A stretch of DNA of 64,000 nucleotides from Leishmania donovani (taxonomy: Eukaryota > Euglenozoa > Kinetoplastea > Trypanosomatida > Trypanosomatidae), in NCBI RefSeq assembly GCF_000227135.1, contig NC_018247.1, forward strand, positions 241,675 through 305,674, in the 5' to 3' direction. Every line of letters begins with the position of its first letter. Position 1 is the stretch's first letter. The position numbers were made by a program, and so were the translations under genes. Positions 1 to 9,686 of this stretch are shown one piece after another. The notes under the pieces were generated by a model. The model was not told where the DNA came from, made no database searches, and saw only the letters and a program-made list of their open reading frames with translations.

Positions 1-1
1 G

Positions 2-3000
2 CAGGCCGATGTCTACGAGCACGTTGCCCGCCCCATCGTGGTGGATGTCCTGTCTGGCTACAACGGCACCATCTTCATGTATGGGCAGACTGGGAGCGGC
101 AAGACGCACACGATGTTCGGAGAAGTGAATGGTGGTGCATGGGCCACAAGCTGCGACTCAGGCAGGCCCTCTGCAGGCGTCGCCTTCAACGCAGACACCA
201 ACGAGGAGGACGTCAACGAGAAGCCGAAGGAGGAAGACAGTCCTGCGCACACGCGCCTCACCGAAGAGGAGCACGGAGAGGTGGAGCCTCACGCTTGCGA
301 GCGTCAGAGAGCACAAGCGGAAGGCGAAGACGAGGAACGACACGAAGAGCAGAAGCAGCAGCAAGCATCTCAGCAAGCCTTGCAGGCGCCCGGCACGTCT
401 CCCAGGGCAACGCGGCCGAAACTCAGCACCTACCATACCAAGACGGGCCACCCGGCGACCTCAGCGATAGCGACGACAAGGAGCGCCGCAGCCGTGCCAC
501 CACCGTCCACGACGACGACATCTTTCTGCCGCACCCGCGCCACCGTCACTCCGCTTGGCGAGCTGCAGCAAATCAACACGCTTCAAAACGCTACCGGCAG
601 TGACGCTGCGGAGTACTGCTATGCAGCGGTGAACAAGTCGACAAAAATGTGTGCCGCCGCCACCGCGTCGACCTCTTACGCTCCACCGTCGTCGTCAGCG
701 GCCCCAGCATCGCCGTCCTCTGCGTTCTCCCGCAGTGGACCGCCTCGGTGCACGGTGAGGAGTGCGGCGGGTATGCGGTCCGCCTTTACGGGCGACGCCG
801 TCAGCGGCGTCATACCGCGAGCCGTGCACGACATCTTCGACGCCATCGCCCACGCAGACCCGTTCAAGGAGTTCGACGTGCAGATGTTCTTTGTGGAGGT
901 GTACATGGAGCAGATTCGCGACCTCCTTGTCCCGAACCCGTCCGCCGCGATGCCATCATCGTCGGCTGGTATCGCTCCAACGCTGCCGATAGGGCCACGC
1001 AAGCTGCAGCTGCGCGAGGATGTTAGCACCAACTCGTTCTACGTCGATGGATGTTGCAACCCGCATGTGTCGTCTGCCAGGGATGTGCTGCATCTGGTGA
1101 AGAACGGTCTCAAGCAGCGGGCCACCTCAGCCACGGCGATGAACGAGACGAGCAGCCGCAGCCATTGCCTGCTGAACCTGACGGTGAAGAGCGTCGACCG
1201 CGCGCAGGGGGTGTCGACGGTAGGGAAGCTTTACTTGGTGGACCTCGCTGGTAGCGAGAAGGTTGGGAAAACCAACGCGACAGGGCTGCGCCTAGAGGAG
1301 GCAAAGCTGATTAACAAGTCCCTCTCCACTCTTGGCATGGTTATCATGTCCCTGACAGATCACAGCGCCACGCACACGCCGTATCGAGATAGTGTGCTGA
1401 CAAAAATCTTGAAAGACTCGCTCGGCGGCAACTCGCACACGGCCCTTGTGATCTGCTGCAGCCCGTCCCCGTGCCATGCGCAGGAGACGCTGTCGACGCT
1501 GCGCTTCGGTGCTCGCGCGAAGGCTATCGAGAACAAGGCCGTCGTGAACCGCGACCTCACCGCGGCGCAGCTGCGGCGCATGTTGGAGACGGCCAAGGAG
1601 GAGATCGAGCGGCTGCACGTGAAGGTGCAGCAGCTGAGCATGACGAGTGGAGCAGTGGACCCCTGTAAAGGGACGCCGGACTTCCCCGTCGTAGCATCGC
1701 GAAAGCTGTCGAGCGCCGCCACTGCTACGGCGTCTTCAATGGCGAGCGAGGCGGACACGTCCCGCATCAGTGCACTGCTGGAGGAGCGTGCGACGGAGCA
1801 GGCGCGGTTGCAGAATCTCCGCGCTGAGGTGGCGCAGCTGCATGACAGCCTCAGCAGCGCCCAGGACATCATCAGTGCCTTGCAGGAGGAGCGCGACGGC
1901 TACATCGACAAGGTGCAGAGCTTTCAGGAGGAAATAAGCGTCTGGGAGGACGCACACTCCGCGTCCTTGAAGCGCGCGGCAACCCAGGACGCGCTGCTGC
2001 AGCAATGCACGGTTCTCCTCCGTGCCCAGGCAAGCGAGATCAAAGACCTCATGCAGTGCATGGCAGCCTACGGCCAGCCCCTTCAGCAGGCCCGACAGGC
2101 CGTCGACCAGCTCCACACCTACGTGTATTGGGCAAACACGAGCCGCGAGCGGCAGCGAACGCTTTTTACCCCGGAAACGTGCCAAGAGAATGCCTTCGCG
2201 GCAGCATCGCAGGGCCTCCTGTCCCGTCCACTGGCCTCCGTGCACGGATCGAATGTGAGCGCCGTGGGCAACATGACGGAGAGCAGCGGGCGGCACATCA
2301 CCGGCAGCAGCAACCTTCCAGACGGGCAATCACCCAATCCGCGTCTTCAGCCGGGCGTGGACACAGGCCCGCCACAGCCGAGCAGATCGAGGTCTCTGCC
2401 GCAACACTGTGTTGCAAGCGATTACCGTGACAACCTCATGTCGGGGTCGATAAGCGTGTCGCCTGGGACGGCAACGGCGCAACAGTGGGTATCGCGCGCC
2501 GCCTCGGTAGGACAGAATGACAGCGGTGCGTCGCACGTCGGCTCCTGTGGCCTGGATGGAATGACACCTGCAGCACCTGCAGAGTGTATCCGTCGCCTCG
2601 AAGAGGAACTCGCCTCGCTTCAGTCTGACCACGGCGCGCTGCTGCAGCAGCACAAAGAGGCGCTGGCGGAGCTGCAGTCGAAGCAGCGCATTCTCGACCT
2701 CCGCCGCGGCCACCTTGCCACCGTGAAAGATGAGCTGAAGCGGGAGTACATGATAAACAAAGAGCTGCGTGAGCGCTTGGAGAAGGGGCGGGACAGCCTA
2801 CGAGGGCCGCTCGAGATGGCGCGCAATGATGCCAACTACTGGCGCCGGCGGTACGAGGAGCTTGCGAGCCGAAAGGAGATGCGATGCGCCGCCGAGTGCC
2901 AGCGTGGCTCCCCCCGCTTTGTCTTTCCACCGCCGCCGCCGCCGCAGCAGCAGCAGCAGCCGCACCAGCACCAGCACCAGCAGCAACACGAGGCCGGGCG

Positions 3001-3232
3001 CAGCGGCACAATAGACGCGGATGCCTTGAATCTCATGGCTTTCCACGCTTCTGCCGATTCGGCCAGTGGCGGCGCTGTGATGGAAATTAGGAACCGTCCC
3101 TCCATCCCGGATATCTCATCCGGCGTCCTGTCGTCGAGGGCGTCTGGCGAGAATGTGCTGCTGAGCCTCTCCTCGGCCACAACACCACTGCGATCGACTG
3201 TGGCACGGCTCACCACAGAGCTCGAGGACTGA
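2..3232 (+). CDS. Kinesin motor protein, 5'-truncated by window edge
   Basis: ATP-driven microtubule motor. The reading frame is open from base 2, so the true start lies before the window; 1076 codons are visible. Seen: P-loop GQTGSGKT at nt 83-106, switch I NETSSRSH at 1142-1165, switch II DLAGSE at 1241-1258, then LINKSLSTLG and HTPYRDSVLTKIL, the usual end of an N-terminal motor. The last two motifs and GYNGTIF resemble conventional (kinesin-1-type) heavy chains, but subfamily placement is inference. Coiled-coil-like segments lie near 1560-2100 and 2580-2870. The tail has a short Pro/Gln/His run at 2929-2990. The odd part is about 225 extra low-complexity residues (nt about 125-800) between the P-loop helix and the VIPRAV segment, where most kinesins have a loop 5 of roughly 10-15 residues. 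Catalytic motifs are intact, so this is not a pseudogene. Confidence 0.95.
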   Translation, partial: QADVYEHVARPIVVDVLSGYNGTIFMYGQTGSGKTHTMFGEVNGGAWATSCDSGRPSAGVAFNADTNEEDVNEKPKEEDSPAHTRLTEEEHGEVEPHACERQRAQAEGEDEERHEEQKQQQASQQALQAPGTSPRATRPKLSTYHTKTGHPATSAIATTRSAAAVPPPSTTTTSFCRTRATVTPLGELQQINTLQNATGSDAAEYCYAAVNKSTKMCAAATASTSYAPPSSSAAPASPSSAFSRSGPPRCTVRSAAGMRSAFTGDAVSGVIPRAVHDIFDAIAHADPFKEFDVQMFFVEVYMEQIRDLLVPNPSAAMPSSSAGIAPTLPIGPRKLQLREDVSTNSFYVDGCCNPHVSSARDVLHLVKNGLKQRATSATAMNETSSRSHCLLNLTVKSVDRAQGVSTVGKLYLVDLAGSEKVGKTNATGLRLEEAKLINKSLSTLGMVIMSLTDHSATHTPYRDSVLTKILKDSLGGNSHTALVICCSPSPCHAQETLSTLRFGARAKAIENKAVVNRDLTAAQLRRMLETAKEEIERLHVKVQQLSMTSGAVDPCKGTPDFPVVASRKLSSAATATASSMASEADTSRISALLEERATEQARLQNLRAEVAQLHDSLSSAQDIISALQEERDGYIDKVQSFQEEISVWEDAHSASLKRAATQDALLQQCTVLLRAQASEIKDLMQCMAAYGQPLQQARQAVDQLHTYVYWANTSRERQRTLFTPETCQENAFAAASQGLLSRPLASVHGSNVSAVGNMTESSGRHITGSSNLPDGQSPNPRLQPGVDTGPPQPSRSRSLPQHCVASDYRDNLMSGSISVSPGTATAQQWVSRAASVGQNDSGASHVGSCGLDGMTPAAPAECIRRLEEELASLQSDHGALLQQHKEALAELQSKQRILDLRRGHLATVKDELKREYMINKELRERLEKGRDSLRGPLEMARNDANYWRRRYEELASRKEMRCAAECQRGSPRFVFPPPPPPQQQQQPHQHQHQQQHEAGRSGTIDADALNLMAFHASADSASGGAVMEIRNRPSIPDISSGVLSSRASGENVLLSLSSATTPLRSTVARLTTELED

Positions 3233-3418
3233 TATCGTTTACAGCTGATGAGCGCATTCCTTTCCCTCTCTCACCGCGTGTGCTTGTGCGACCGTGATGC
3301 ACAGCTATCGTCTTGCGTTCCCACAGTGCCACAGAGACGGCGCTCACTCTGGCCGTAGGAATTGTAGGCGGGGCTGCTGCCGCACAATATCGCGCACGCG
3401 CCATGCTTGTGTCTGTGC

Positions 3419-3441
3419 GTGTGTGTGTGTGTGTGTGTGTG
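3419..3441. repeat. (TG)n microsatellite
   Basis: Pure alternating TG seen directly. It lies in the 3' flank of the kinesin. Such arrays recur through every spacer in the window. Confidence 0.95.
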
Positions 3442-4334
3442 CAGAGCTCCTCTTGGGCAACATCTGGAGAACTGCACTACCGAGAGCTCTGGCTAGTGGT
3501 GCTCAGTCTATGGTGTATCTTCTCAGACGCGCGTGACGCCATTGCCGACCCTTCGCGCCTCGTCCTGTCAGTGTGTTGTCTGCGGCCACCGCTTCTTGTT
3601 CAAGGCAGGCGACCGGCGAGTCGGAGTTTGGGTGGGGTGAGCGAGTTGTTGATTAGGTCGTTGATACAGCGTATTCCGTCTACGCCTGTGCTGGGCGGGC
3701 TAGTACGATGATTGACTTTCTCATTGCTTTCTATTGTTTTAGAGAAGCGTGCTTAAGGGTGCGATGGCGTCTGGTGCGTAGACTCCGTCTCGCCTTTTTC
3801 GTTTCGCCCCCCCCCCCGCGCACGCACACACACGCACACGCACGCACGTTTCAGTGACGCCCTCGCGCATGTATACACGAGTAACCCATGCGCACAAGAA
3901 CCAGTAAAATAGGGCAGGGTATAGGCAGCACGGCTAGAAAGGAAATAGAGACATGTGCTGCTTAACGGCATTGATGCGTGTGCGTGTGTGTGTTCCTGTG
4001 TTTCTGCCGTCTTTGCGGCACTCGTGTCCGCGATGAAAGCGCGCATATCATGTCTACAGGCGGGTCCGGCACGACCACGCTCCTGCCTCCTCCCCCATCG
4101 CGGAGTGTGATTCTATGCAGCGCGGCATCTCTCTTTTCCTATTTGTTTCTTGTTGCACCCGCGGCTGCGTACGTAGGAGGTGAGGAGGGGCAAGGGCCTG
4201 TCAACCCCTGCTGCCTCTGCCGCTTCTCTCGTCGGAGCCTGCCGTTTGCATCCTGCGCCAATGTGGATGCACTTGGATGTGCATCGCCGCCATCTCGCCC
4301 CATGTTTCTGCGCTGCTTCGATCTGCCTCACTCA

Positions 4335-4424
4335 CCCAGCTCCCCCCTCTCTCTTCCCTCCGTAACTGCATTGACGGCCACGCACCACCGCCTTTTCTGG
4401 GCTTCTCTCTTCCGCCAACGACAG
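4335..4424 (+). promoter_or_regulatory. Candidate trans-splice acceptor for RRP5-like gene
   Basis: Pyrimidine-rich stretches (4335-4362 and 4391-4412) are followed by the first AG at 4423-4424. This would leave an 18-nt 5' UTR before the ATG at 4443 and supports choosing that start. Inferred from the general rule for kinetoplastid acceptors; no transcript data. Confidence 0.45.
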
Positions 4425-4442
4425 CCATCTTTGCGAGTAAGC

Positions 4443-6656
4443 ATGTCACGCACCTCATCCAGCGCCGCCACCTCCGCGGCCCCGCTGTTTCGGGAGTACC
4501 GCGTGCACCACGTCACCACCGATGGTATCCTTGTGCAGCTGCCCGAGACGAGGGGCTTCGGCCGCCTCACCACCGCGACTCTTGGCGATGATCTGCTGGC
4601 CAAGCGTCTCCTCACGAGCCTCTCGGCCCGCGAGCAGGTGATTGCCATGCCGATGCGCTTGCGCGACGCGCAGGGGTACCGGCTGCTGACAGTAGATTTG
4701 AAGGAGGGTTTTAGCGCGATACTCACCTACCCCGAGCCTGTGCGCCGCCTCGTGCAGAGGCTCCTGCGCAAGCACATGCTGGTGGGGCTCGGCACTACTG
4801 CCGCGGCTCGCCTCGTGCGCGGCTCTGCAAAGGGCTCAGTGCTCACTATTCAGCCTCGCATGACGGCTGTGGCGGCACTGGAGGACCTCACCAAGGGTGA
4901 CTCCTCCGCATCCCTCAAGTCGTTTAGCGGGGCCGCCGCTCGTGCCCAGCAGAGGCAGAAAGGCCGTGGCGACAACGGTATCAGCAGCGACGATGATGAG
5001 TGCCACGTAGATCGCGCGCAAGAGAGCGGCACGCTGGGCGTGAGCACAGAGAGAAACAAGGCCACAGCCGACGGAAACATCATAGAGGTGCGCATTCTCA
5101 ACTACGACGTGAACGCTGACGTCGTCAATGTGACAGCGAAGGCGAAGGTGGTGGAGGGCACGCCGGTCGACACGGCCGTGTCCGCGGCGGCGCTGGCCAC
5201 GCTGCACCCTGGCGACATCGTCTCTTGCACGGTCCTCCTCTCGTCGACCGATGACGGGTGCGCTGTTGTTCAGATACCTCTGCAGAGCGTCACAGTAGAC
5301 CCGCACGACAGCAGCAGCGGCTGCGTGACTGTTCTCGGCTACTATGTGTACGACTGGGACGGCAAGGGGGTGCCTGCGGCGCCGGTGGTCGGCCACACGG
5401 TGGATCTCGTGATCGAGTTCTGCCCTGAAATCGCCGTTCTGCGCGACGTGGCGCCGTTCGCGATTCTGTCGAATCGCCTTCGTCAGTTCCACCGCCTCCC
5501 GGCGGTGCGTCACTTCGCCGAGACCACGATCGAGGCGTCGTCCTCTGCGTCGGCTTCTGCTCTGTCCGCGGCCAACCCTACATCTCCTGTTGCGGCGCGC
5601 GGGCTTCTGGGGTTCTTCCCGTGGCGGACCGAGTACGCGGCGAAGGCGCGGCGCGCCGAGGAAAGCGAGGACGATGAGGACGCAGCTGAAGGTCACAGCG
5701 GCCACGGCTCAGCTCAGGATCGGCAGCAGCGGACGCGCCGCCGCAAACTGGAGGAGGCAATCGACGCCTACGAACGCGGCATGGAGACGGCGGTGCCGAC
5801 GAGCCCGGAGGAATTCCAGCGCTTGCTGCTCGCAAACCCGAACAGCAGCTACGTTTGGACGCAATACATGGCCTACCACGTTGGCCTGCAGCAGTACGAG
5901 GCGGCGCGTCAGGTGGCCGAGAAGGCGCTCAGCACTATCGGTGTGCGAGAGCAGGAGGAGCTGCTGAACGTCTGGGTGGCGTACCTCAACATCGAGAACC
6001 TGTACGGCACGGAGGAGTCGCTCTCGGCGGTGTTCCGGCGCGCGCAGCAACGGCAGCTCAACCAGCTGGTCCTCTTTGAGCGACTCGCAGATATCTACGC
6101 GGCGTCCCGCAAGCCTAATCAGCTGCTTGCATTGTGCCGCGCCATGACGGGCAAGTTCCGCACTGAGCGCCGCACGTGGGAGCGTCTCGGCATCGTCCTT
6201 GTCGATCAGGGCAAGCGCGATCAGCTGAAACGGACCTTGAAGGACATGGGCGATGTGCTGAAGCGAGATGACGCCACGCTGGCTATTGTGCACATTGCCA
6301 TTCATGAGTACAAGCAAGGCAGTCCCGAGAACGGCCGCGCGCTCTTCGAAGGCTTGCTGCGCAAGGTGCCGAAGCGGTCCGATGTCTGGTCAATCTACAC
6401 TGATCAAGAGATGGGGCTGCTGAACCGCAAGGACCCGACGGCGTCAACGCTTCAGGTACGGCAGATCTTCCAGCGCACGGTTGCGATGAACTTTTCGGCA
6501 AAGGTGATGCAGCAGGTCCTTACGCGCTTCCTCTCATTCGAGAAGCTGCACGGCACGCCGGCCGATGTCGAGTCGGTGAAGAGGTTCGCGCGCACCTACG
6601 TGGAGTCCAAAATTCAGGCGTTAACCGACTCCGTCCCCGACGCGGCGGCCGCGTGA
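4443..6656 (+). CDS. RRP5: Rrp5-like rRNA biogenesis protein (HAT repeats), short form
   Basis: Predicted 737 aa, likely nucleolar and acting in early pre-rRNA processing, as Rrp5/PDCD11 does in other eukaryotes. The C-terminal third (residues about 455-730) is a run of HAT/TPR-like helical repeats. It opens with EFQRLLLANPNSSYVWTQYM and continues with NVWVAYLNIENLYGTEESL, a clear match to the signature of Rrp5 C-termini. The N-terminal part has at most a few S1-like strands, for example LHPGDIVSCTVLLSS near residue 255, with acidic linkers around residues 180 and 405. Yeast and human Rrp5 are about 1700-1900 aa with a dozen S1 domains, so this protein lacks most of the array. The start was chosen at the first ATG after the pyrimidine tract. 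A general HAT-repeat RNA-processing protein is the alternative, but the wording of the repeats favours Rrp5. Confidence 0.85.
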   Translation: MSRTSSSAATSAAPLFREYRVHHVTTDGILVQLPETRGFGRLTTATLGDDLLAKRLLTSLSAREQVIAMPMRLRDAQGYRLLTVDLKEGFSAILTYPEPVRRLVQRLLRKHMLVGLGTTAAARLVRGSAKGSVLTIQPRMTAVAALEDLTKGDSSASLKSFSGAAARAQQRQKGRGDNGISSDDDECHVDRAQESGTLGVSTERNKATADGNIIEVRILNYDVNADVVNVTAKAKVVEGTPVDTAVSAAALATLHPGDIVSCTVLLSSTDDGCAVVQIPLQSVTVDPHDSSSGCVTVLGYYVYDWDGKGVPAAPVVGHTVDLVIEFCPEIAVLRDVAPFAILSNRLRQFHRLPAVRHFAETTIEASSSASASALSAANPTSPVAARGLLGFFPWRTEYAAKARRAEESEDDEDAAEGHSGHGSAQDRQQRTRRRKLEEAIDAYERGMETAVPTSPEEFQRLLLANPNSSYVWTQYMAYHVGLQQYEAARQVAEKALSTIGVREQEELLNVWVAYLNIENLYGTEESLSAVFRRAQQRQLNQLVLFERLADIYAASRKPNQLLALCRAMTGKFRTERRTWERLGIVLVDQGKRDQLKRTLKDMGDVLKRDDATLAIVHIAIHEYKQGSPENGRALFEGLLRKVPKRSDVWSIYTDQEMGLLNRKDPTASTLQVRQIFQRTVAMNFSAKVMQQVLTRFLSFEKLHGTPADVESVKRFARTYVESKIQALTDSVPDAAAA

Positions 6657-7886
6657 TGCCTCAATGGTGGTCATCTCTCTGTCTTTTTTTGTGTGCCATC
6701 GTCATTGAAGCAGCTCGATGCTGTGCTGTCATGTGCATGTTCTATTCGCAGGCGCGTGTGTCTGCCTGTCTTACTTTCTCTCTCTCGGCATCCATGTGTG
6801 TGTGTGTGTGTGTTGCTTTAAAAGTATTTAATCAAGTGACGGCGTCCAGGTCTGCGCAGTTCTATGTGCTGCTGCTGCGGCGGCTACGTGCGCTTCCACA
6901 CAGCGGGTGCGGGTCGCGCATACAAGGGCAGGCGACCTCTCAGTGGAGGAAGGGGTGGGGAAAGGGGAGTGCGAGCGGCAAGGGTGTCGCCATGCAGGCA
7001 CACGCGAAGCGCCTTTTCCGTCCCTTTGCTTTCTCGAGTGTGTTGGGGGGTGAGGGTTAATCGAAAGGAGACGGAGACGACGTCAGTGGTGCGTGCCATA
7101 CAACGAATAAGCGCCTACCTAAGACAAGGCACAGAGCTGTACAAACGAAAACCAAGAGATGGAGGGAGAGACGGAGAAATGATCGCGCGCAATAATGTGC
7201 GGTGTGCCAGACCCACTGTTTTCCGACATGAACGTAGCTGAGAGTGGGCTGCCGGAAGAAGTGTGCACAGGCGTGCGTGGCGGTTGGGCTTCATGACAAC
7301 GACGGCGGGAGCAACGGAAAAGAAGCGTGCGCATCGAGTACGCAGCAGTGCAAGAAGGTAGCGTTGCACCGACGCGCCGTCGAATCCTCGCCCTGTCCCA
7401 CCGCCCACGCTCTCTCCATTTGTGGCAACGACACCACGAGCTTTCCGCGGCGTATTGCACGCGAGAAATGATCGCTTTCTGCGCATCCGTCGACACGTCT
7501 TTTCGACCTGCTCGCATCGTCCTTTCCACGCCTTGCTTTTCGTTTTCGTCTTTTTATTTCGTGTCCGAATGAATGGCGCTCATCCGTCTGCGCCAGCATG
7601 TGCACATCAAACGTTCTTCGCTCTCCCTCCCACTGTCTTACCTTGGTACCGCTGCCGGAGTGTGGCTGTGTGAGCACGCGCGTGTGTGTGTGTGTGTGTA
7701 TCAGCCTAGCCGACACAAAGCTGGCAAGCACGCCATACCGTATACAAGTGCGCACCGATACTGCACGTGGAGGGTGCGAAACCCGATACCCTTTCTTGTC
7801 CTGTGCAATCGCCCCGCTTGCCTGTGTGTCTCTCTCCCTCCTTTTGTGATATCACTAGCACGAACAACCCACAACGCGCCATCACG
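6657..7886 (+). other. Intergenic region, RRP5-like to PP2A-A
   Basis: Holds (TG)n at about 6796-6812 and 7681-7699, a G-rich stretch near 6940-6975, and a pyrimidine tract at 7821-7846 just before the next gene. Short open frames here overlap in several phases and have no protein-like composition. No gene seen. Confidence 0.7.
7821..7858 (+). promoter_or_regulatory. Candidate trans-splice acceptor for PP2A-A
   Basis: Tract rich in C/T (7829-7845) followed by the first AG at 7857-7858, 28 nt before the ATG at 7887. A typical arrangement, though inferred from sequence only. Confidence 0.55.
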
Positions 7887-9686
7887 ATGGAGCAGTTCGA
7901 CTCGGTCAAGACTATGATCGACAACCTCCGCTCCGAGGACCCGGAGGCGCGCCTGAGCAGCATGCGCGGCATCCACCTCATCAGCACCACGCTGGGCCCC
8001 GAGCGTACCCGTGACGAACTCCTCTTGTACCTCACGGACTACCTCGACGACAACGACGAAGTGCTGCGCGTGTTCGCGAACGCGCTGGGGACGATGCTAC
8101 CGGAGGTGGGAGGCGTAGAGTACACCGGCAGTCTTCTGGCTCCACTGGAGATCCTGGGTAGCCTGGACGAGGTCACCGTACGCGACGAGGCTGTCGCATC
8201 CCTCCAGCTCATTGGCAGCCAACTCTTCTCGCCGGGCAGCACCACGGGCAGCAGCAGTGCGTCTTCCGCCGACAACAAGCGCAAGGACTCGAATGCGAAG
8301 GCACAAGGTGAATTCATAGGCATGGTCCGCCGCCTCGGCGAAGGGATGCCGCAGTGTCGCAGCACCGCCTGCTCGCTCATCTCGACCGTCTACCCCTGCG
8401 TCGACGCCAGCACGCGCGCCGACTTGATGAAGCTTTTCCAGAAGCTGTGCGAGGACGACGAAATCCTCGTTCGGCGCGCCGCATGCATTGCCATGGGCAA
8501 ACACCTCGCCGGCGTACTTGGTTCGAAGGGGTGCTCGGAGCTGGTGCCGGTGCTGAACGCGTTTGCAAAAGACGAAAGCGACGGCGTGCGCCTGCAGGCG
8601 GTGGCGACGTGCGCGTCCCTGCTGCAGGTGCTCCCTGAGACGCAGCACTCAGCTATCCTGTTAGCAGTTCGCTCTCTCTCGTCGGACAGCTCGTGGCGCG
8701 TTCGTTACATGACGGCAGACTCGTTAGGCAACCTCGCGGCTGCTCTCTCGCCACCGGACGTCGTGAAGTATGCTGTGCCGGTGTTTCGCTCCTTGTGCCA
8801 GGACTCAGAGCCGGAGATCCGTGCGTCGGCGGTGTTCAACATGGCGAACGTGCTTGCCGCTTGCCGAGACGCGACCGGCAAGAAGGACATCCTCGTGACC
8901 GGTACTCGACTTGTCTCTGATGACGTCAGCCACGTCCGCATGAGCCTCGCGAGCGCCGTTCTGAAGTCCGTCGCGCACGTGGCAAAAGATCTCTGGGGCA
9001 CTACCATCGTCCCAGCGTGCACCGCACTGCTGCGGGACGCGGAGGCGGATGTGCGACTGGCACTCGTGTCCGGTTTTAGTTCCATGGGCAACACCCCGGA
9101 GGCGAAGGAGCTGGCGCCAAGCCTGGTCCCTGTTGTCATCAGCCTCGCTGCGGATTCAAAATGGCGTGTGCGGGAGGTGGTTGTCGCACAGGTGCCCTAC
9201 GTGATCACCTCGCTGGGGCGGAGCGCAGAGCAGGTGCTGCAGGTATGTGTCAACCGTCTGACCGACCGCGTCGCCGCCATCCGTGACGCCGCAGTGCAGT
9301 CGTGCTGCAAGCTGGTGGCCGAGCACGGGAGTGGCTGGGCCGCCTCGACGCTCCTGCCACAGGTACAGACTCTTGTGACGGACTCCAACTACCTCCATCG
9401 AGTCGCGCTCTGCCATCTGTACGCGGCCCTTGCGAACGTCGCCGCTTTCGACGCGGCTACATGTGAGTCGGCGCTGTGGCCGCAGCTTGTCATACTGCAC
9501 AAGGATGCCGTGCCAAATGTGCGTCTGAACGTGGCCAAGGCGATCATGGCGCTCAGCCGCGCTGACAAGATCCCCTCGCGAGTAGCAAAGCCGGTGCTGA
9601 GGGCCCTCAGTGAAGACGCTGAGGTGGACGTGTGCGACGCGGCGGTAGCGGCGCCGGCGCTGAAGTCCTCCATGTCGAAGAAGTAG
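7887..9686 (+). CDS. PP2A-A: Protein phosphatase 2A scaffold subunit A (PR65)
   Basis: 599 aa, close to the about 590 aa of animal PR65. It is the HEAT-repeat scaffold that holds the PP2A catalytic C subunit and a variable B subunit. Almost the whole protein is HEAT repeats. Diagnostic stretches are ERTRDELLLYLTDYLDDNDE near residue 37, the VRRAA motif, and DSSWRVRYMTADSLGNL near residue 268, which parallel the same positions in other PR65 proteins. A Ser/Lys-rich insertion of about 25 residues (nt about 8230-8310) sits in an early repeat and is absent from animal PR65. The ATG at 7887 was chosen because family similarity begins at once and a splice-acceptor-like AG precedes it; the frame is open further upstream but low-complexity. 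Likely constitutive and cytosolic or nuclear. Confidence 0.95.
   Translation: MEQFDSVKTMIDNLRSEDPEARLSSMRGIHLISTTLGPERTRDELLLYLTDYLDDNDEVLRVFANALGTMLPEVGGVEYTGSLLAPLEILGSLDEVTVRDEAVASLQLIGSQLFSPGSTTGSSSASSADNKRKDSNAKAQGEFIGMVRRLGEGMPQCRSTACSLISTVYPCVDASTRADLMKLFQKLCEDDEILVRRAACIAMGKHLAGVLGSKGCSELVPVLNAFAKDESDGVRLQAVATCASLLQVLPETQHSAILLAVRSLSSDSSWRVRYMTADSLGNLAAALSPPDVVKYAVPVFRSLCQDSEPEIRASAVFNMANVLAACRDATGKKDILVTGTRLVSDDVSHVRMSLASAVLKSVAHVAKDLWGTTIVPACTALLRDAEADVRLALVSGFSSMGNTPEAKELAPSLVPVVISLAADSKWRVREVVVAQVPYVITSLGRSAEQVLQVCVNRLTDRVAAIRDAAVQSCCKLVAEHGSGWAASTLLPQVQTLVTDSNYLHRVALCHLYAALANVAAFDAATCESALWPQLVILHKDAVPNVRLNVAKAIMALSRADKIPSRVAKPVLRALSEDAEVDVCDAAVAAPALKSSMSKK

Larger units (their letters stand above)
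3233..4442 (+). other. Intergenic region, kinesin to RRP5-like gene
   Basis: This is the presumed 3' UTR of the kinesin and 5' UTR of the next gene. It holds a (TG)n array at 3419-3441, a poly-C run near 3808-3819 followed by a CA-rich repeat to about 3845, and pyrimidine tracts around 4335-4362 and 4391-4412. An open frame runs from 3978 into the next gene, but its first 155 codons are low-complexity and unlike protein; I treat them as untranslated. No further gene was seen. Confidence 0.7.

Noticed and set aside
3978..4442. N-terminal extension of the Rrp5-like gene
   Set aside because: Low-complexity residues, crosses the probable splice acceptor; the ATG at 4443 fits better.
7767..7886. 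N-terminal extension of PP2A-A
   Set aside because: Lies across the pyrimidine tract and AG; PR65 similarity begins at the ATG at 7887.
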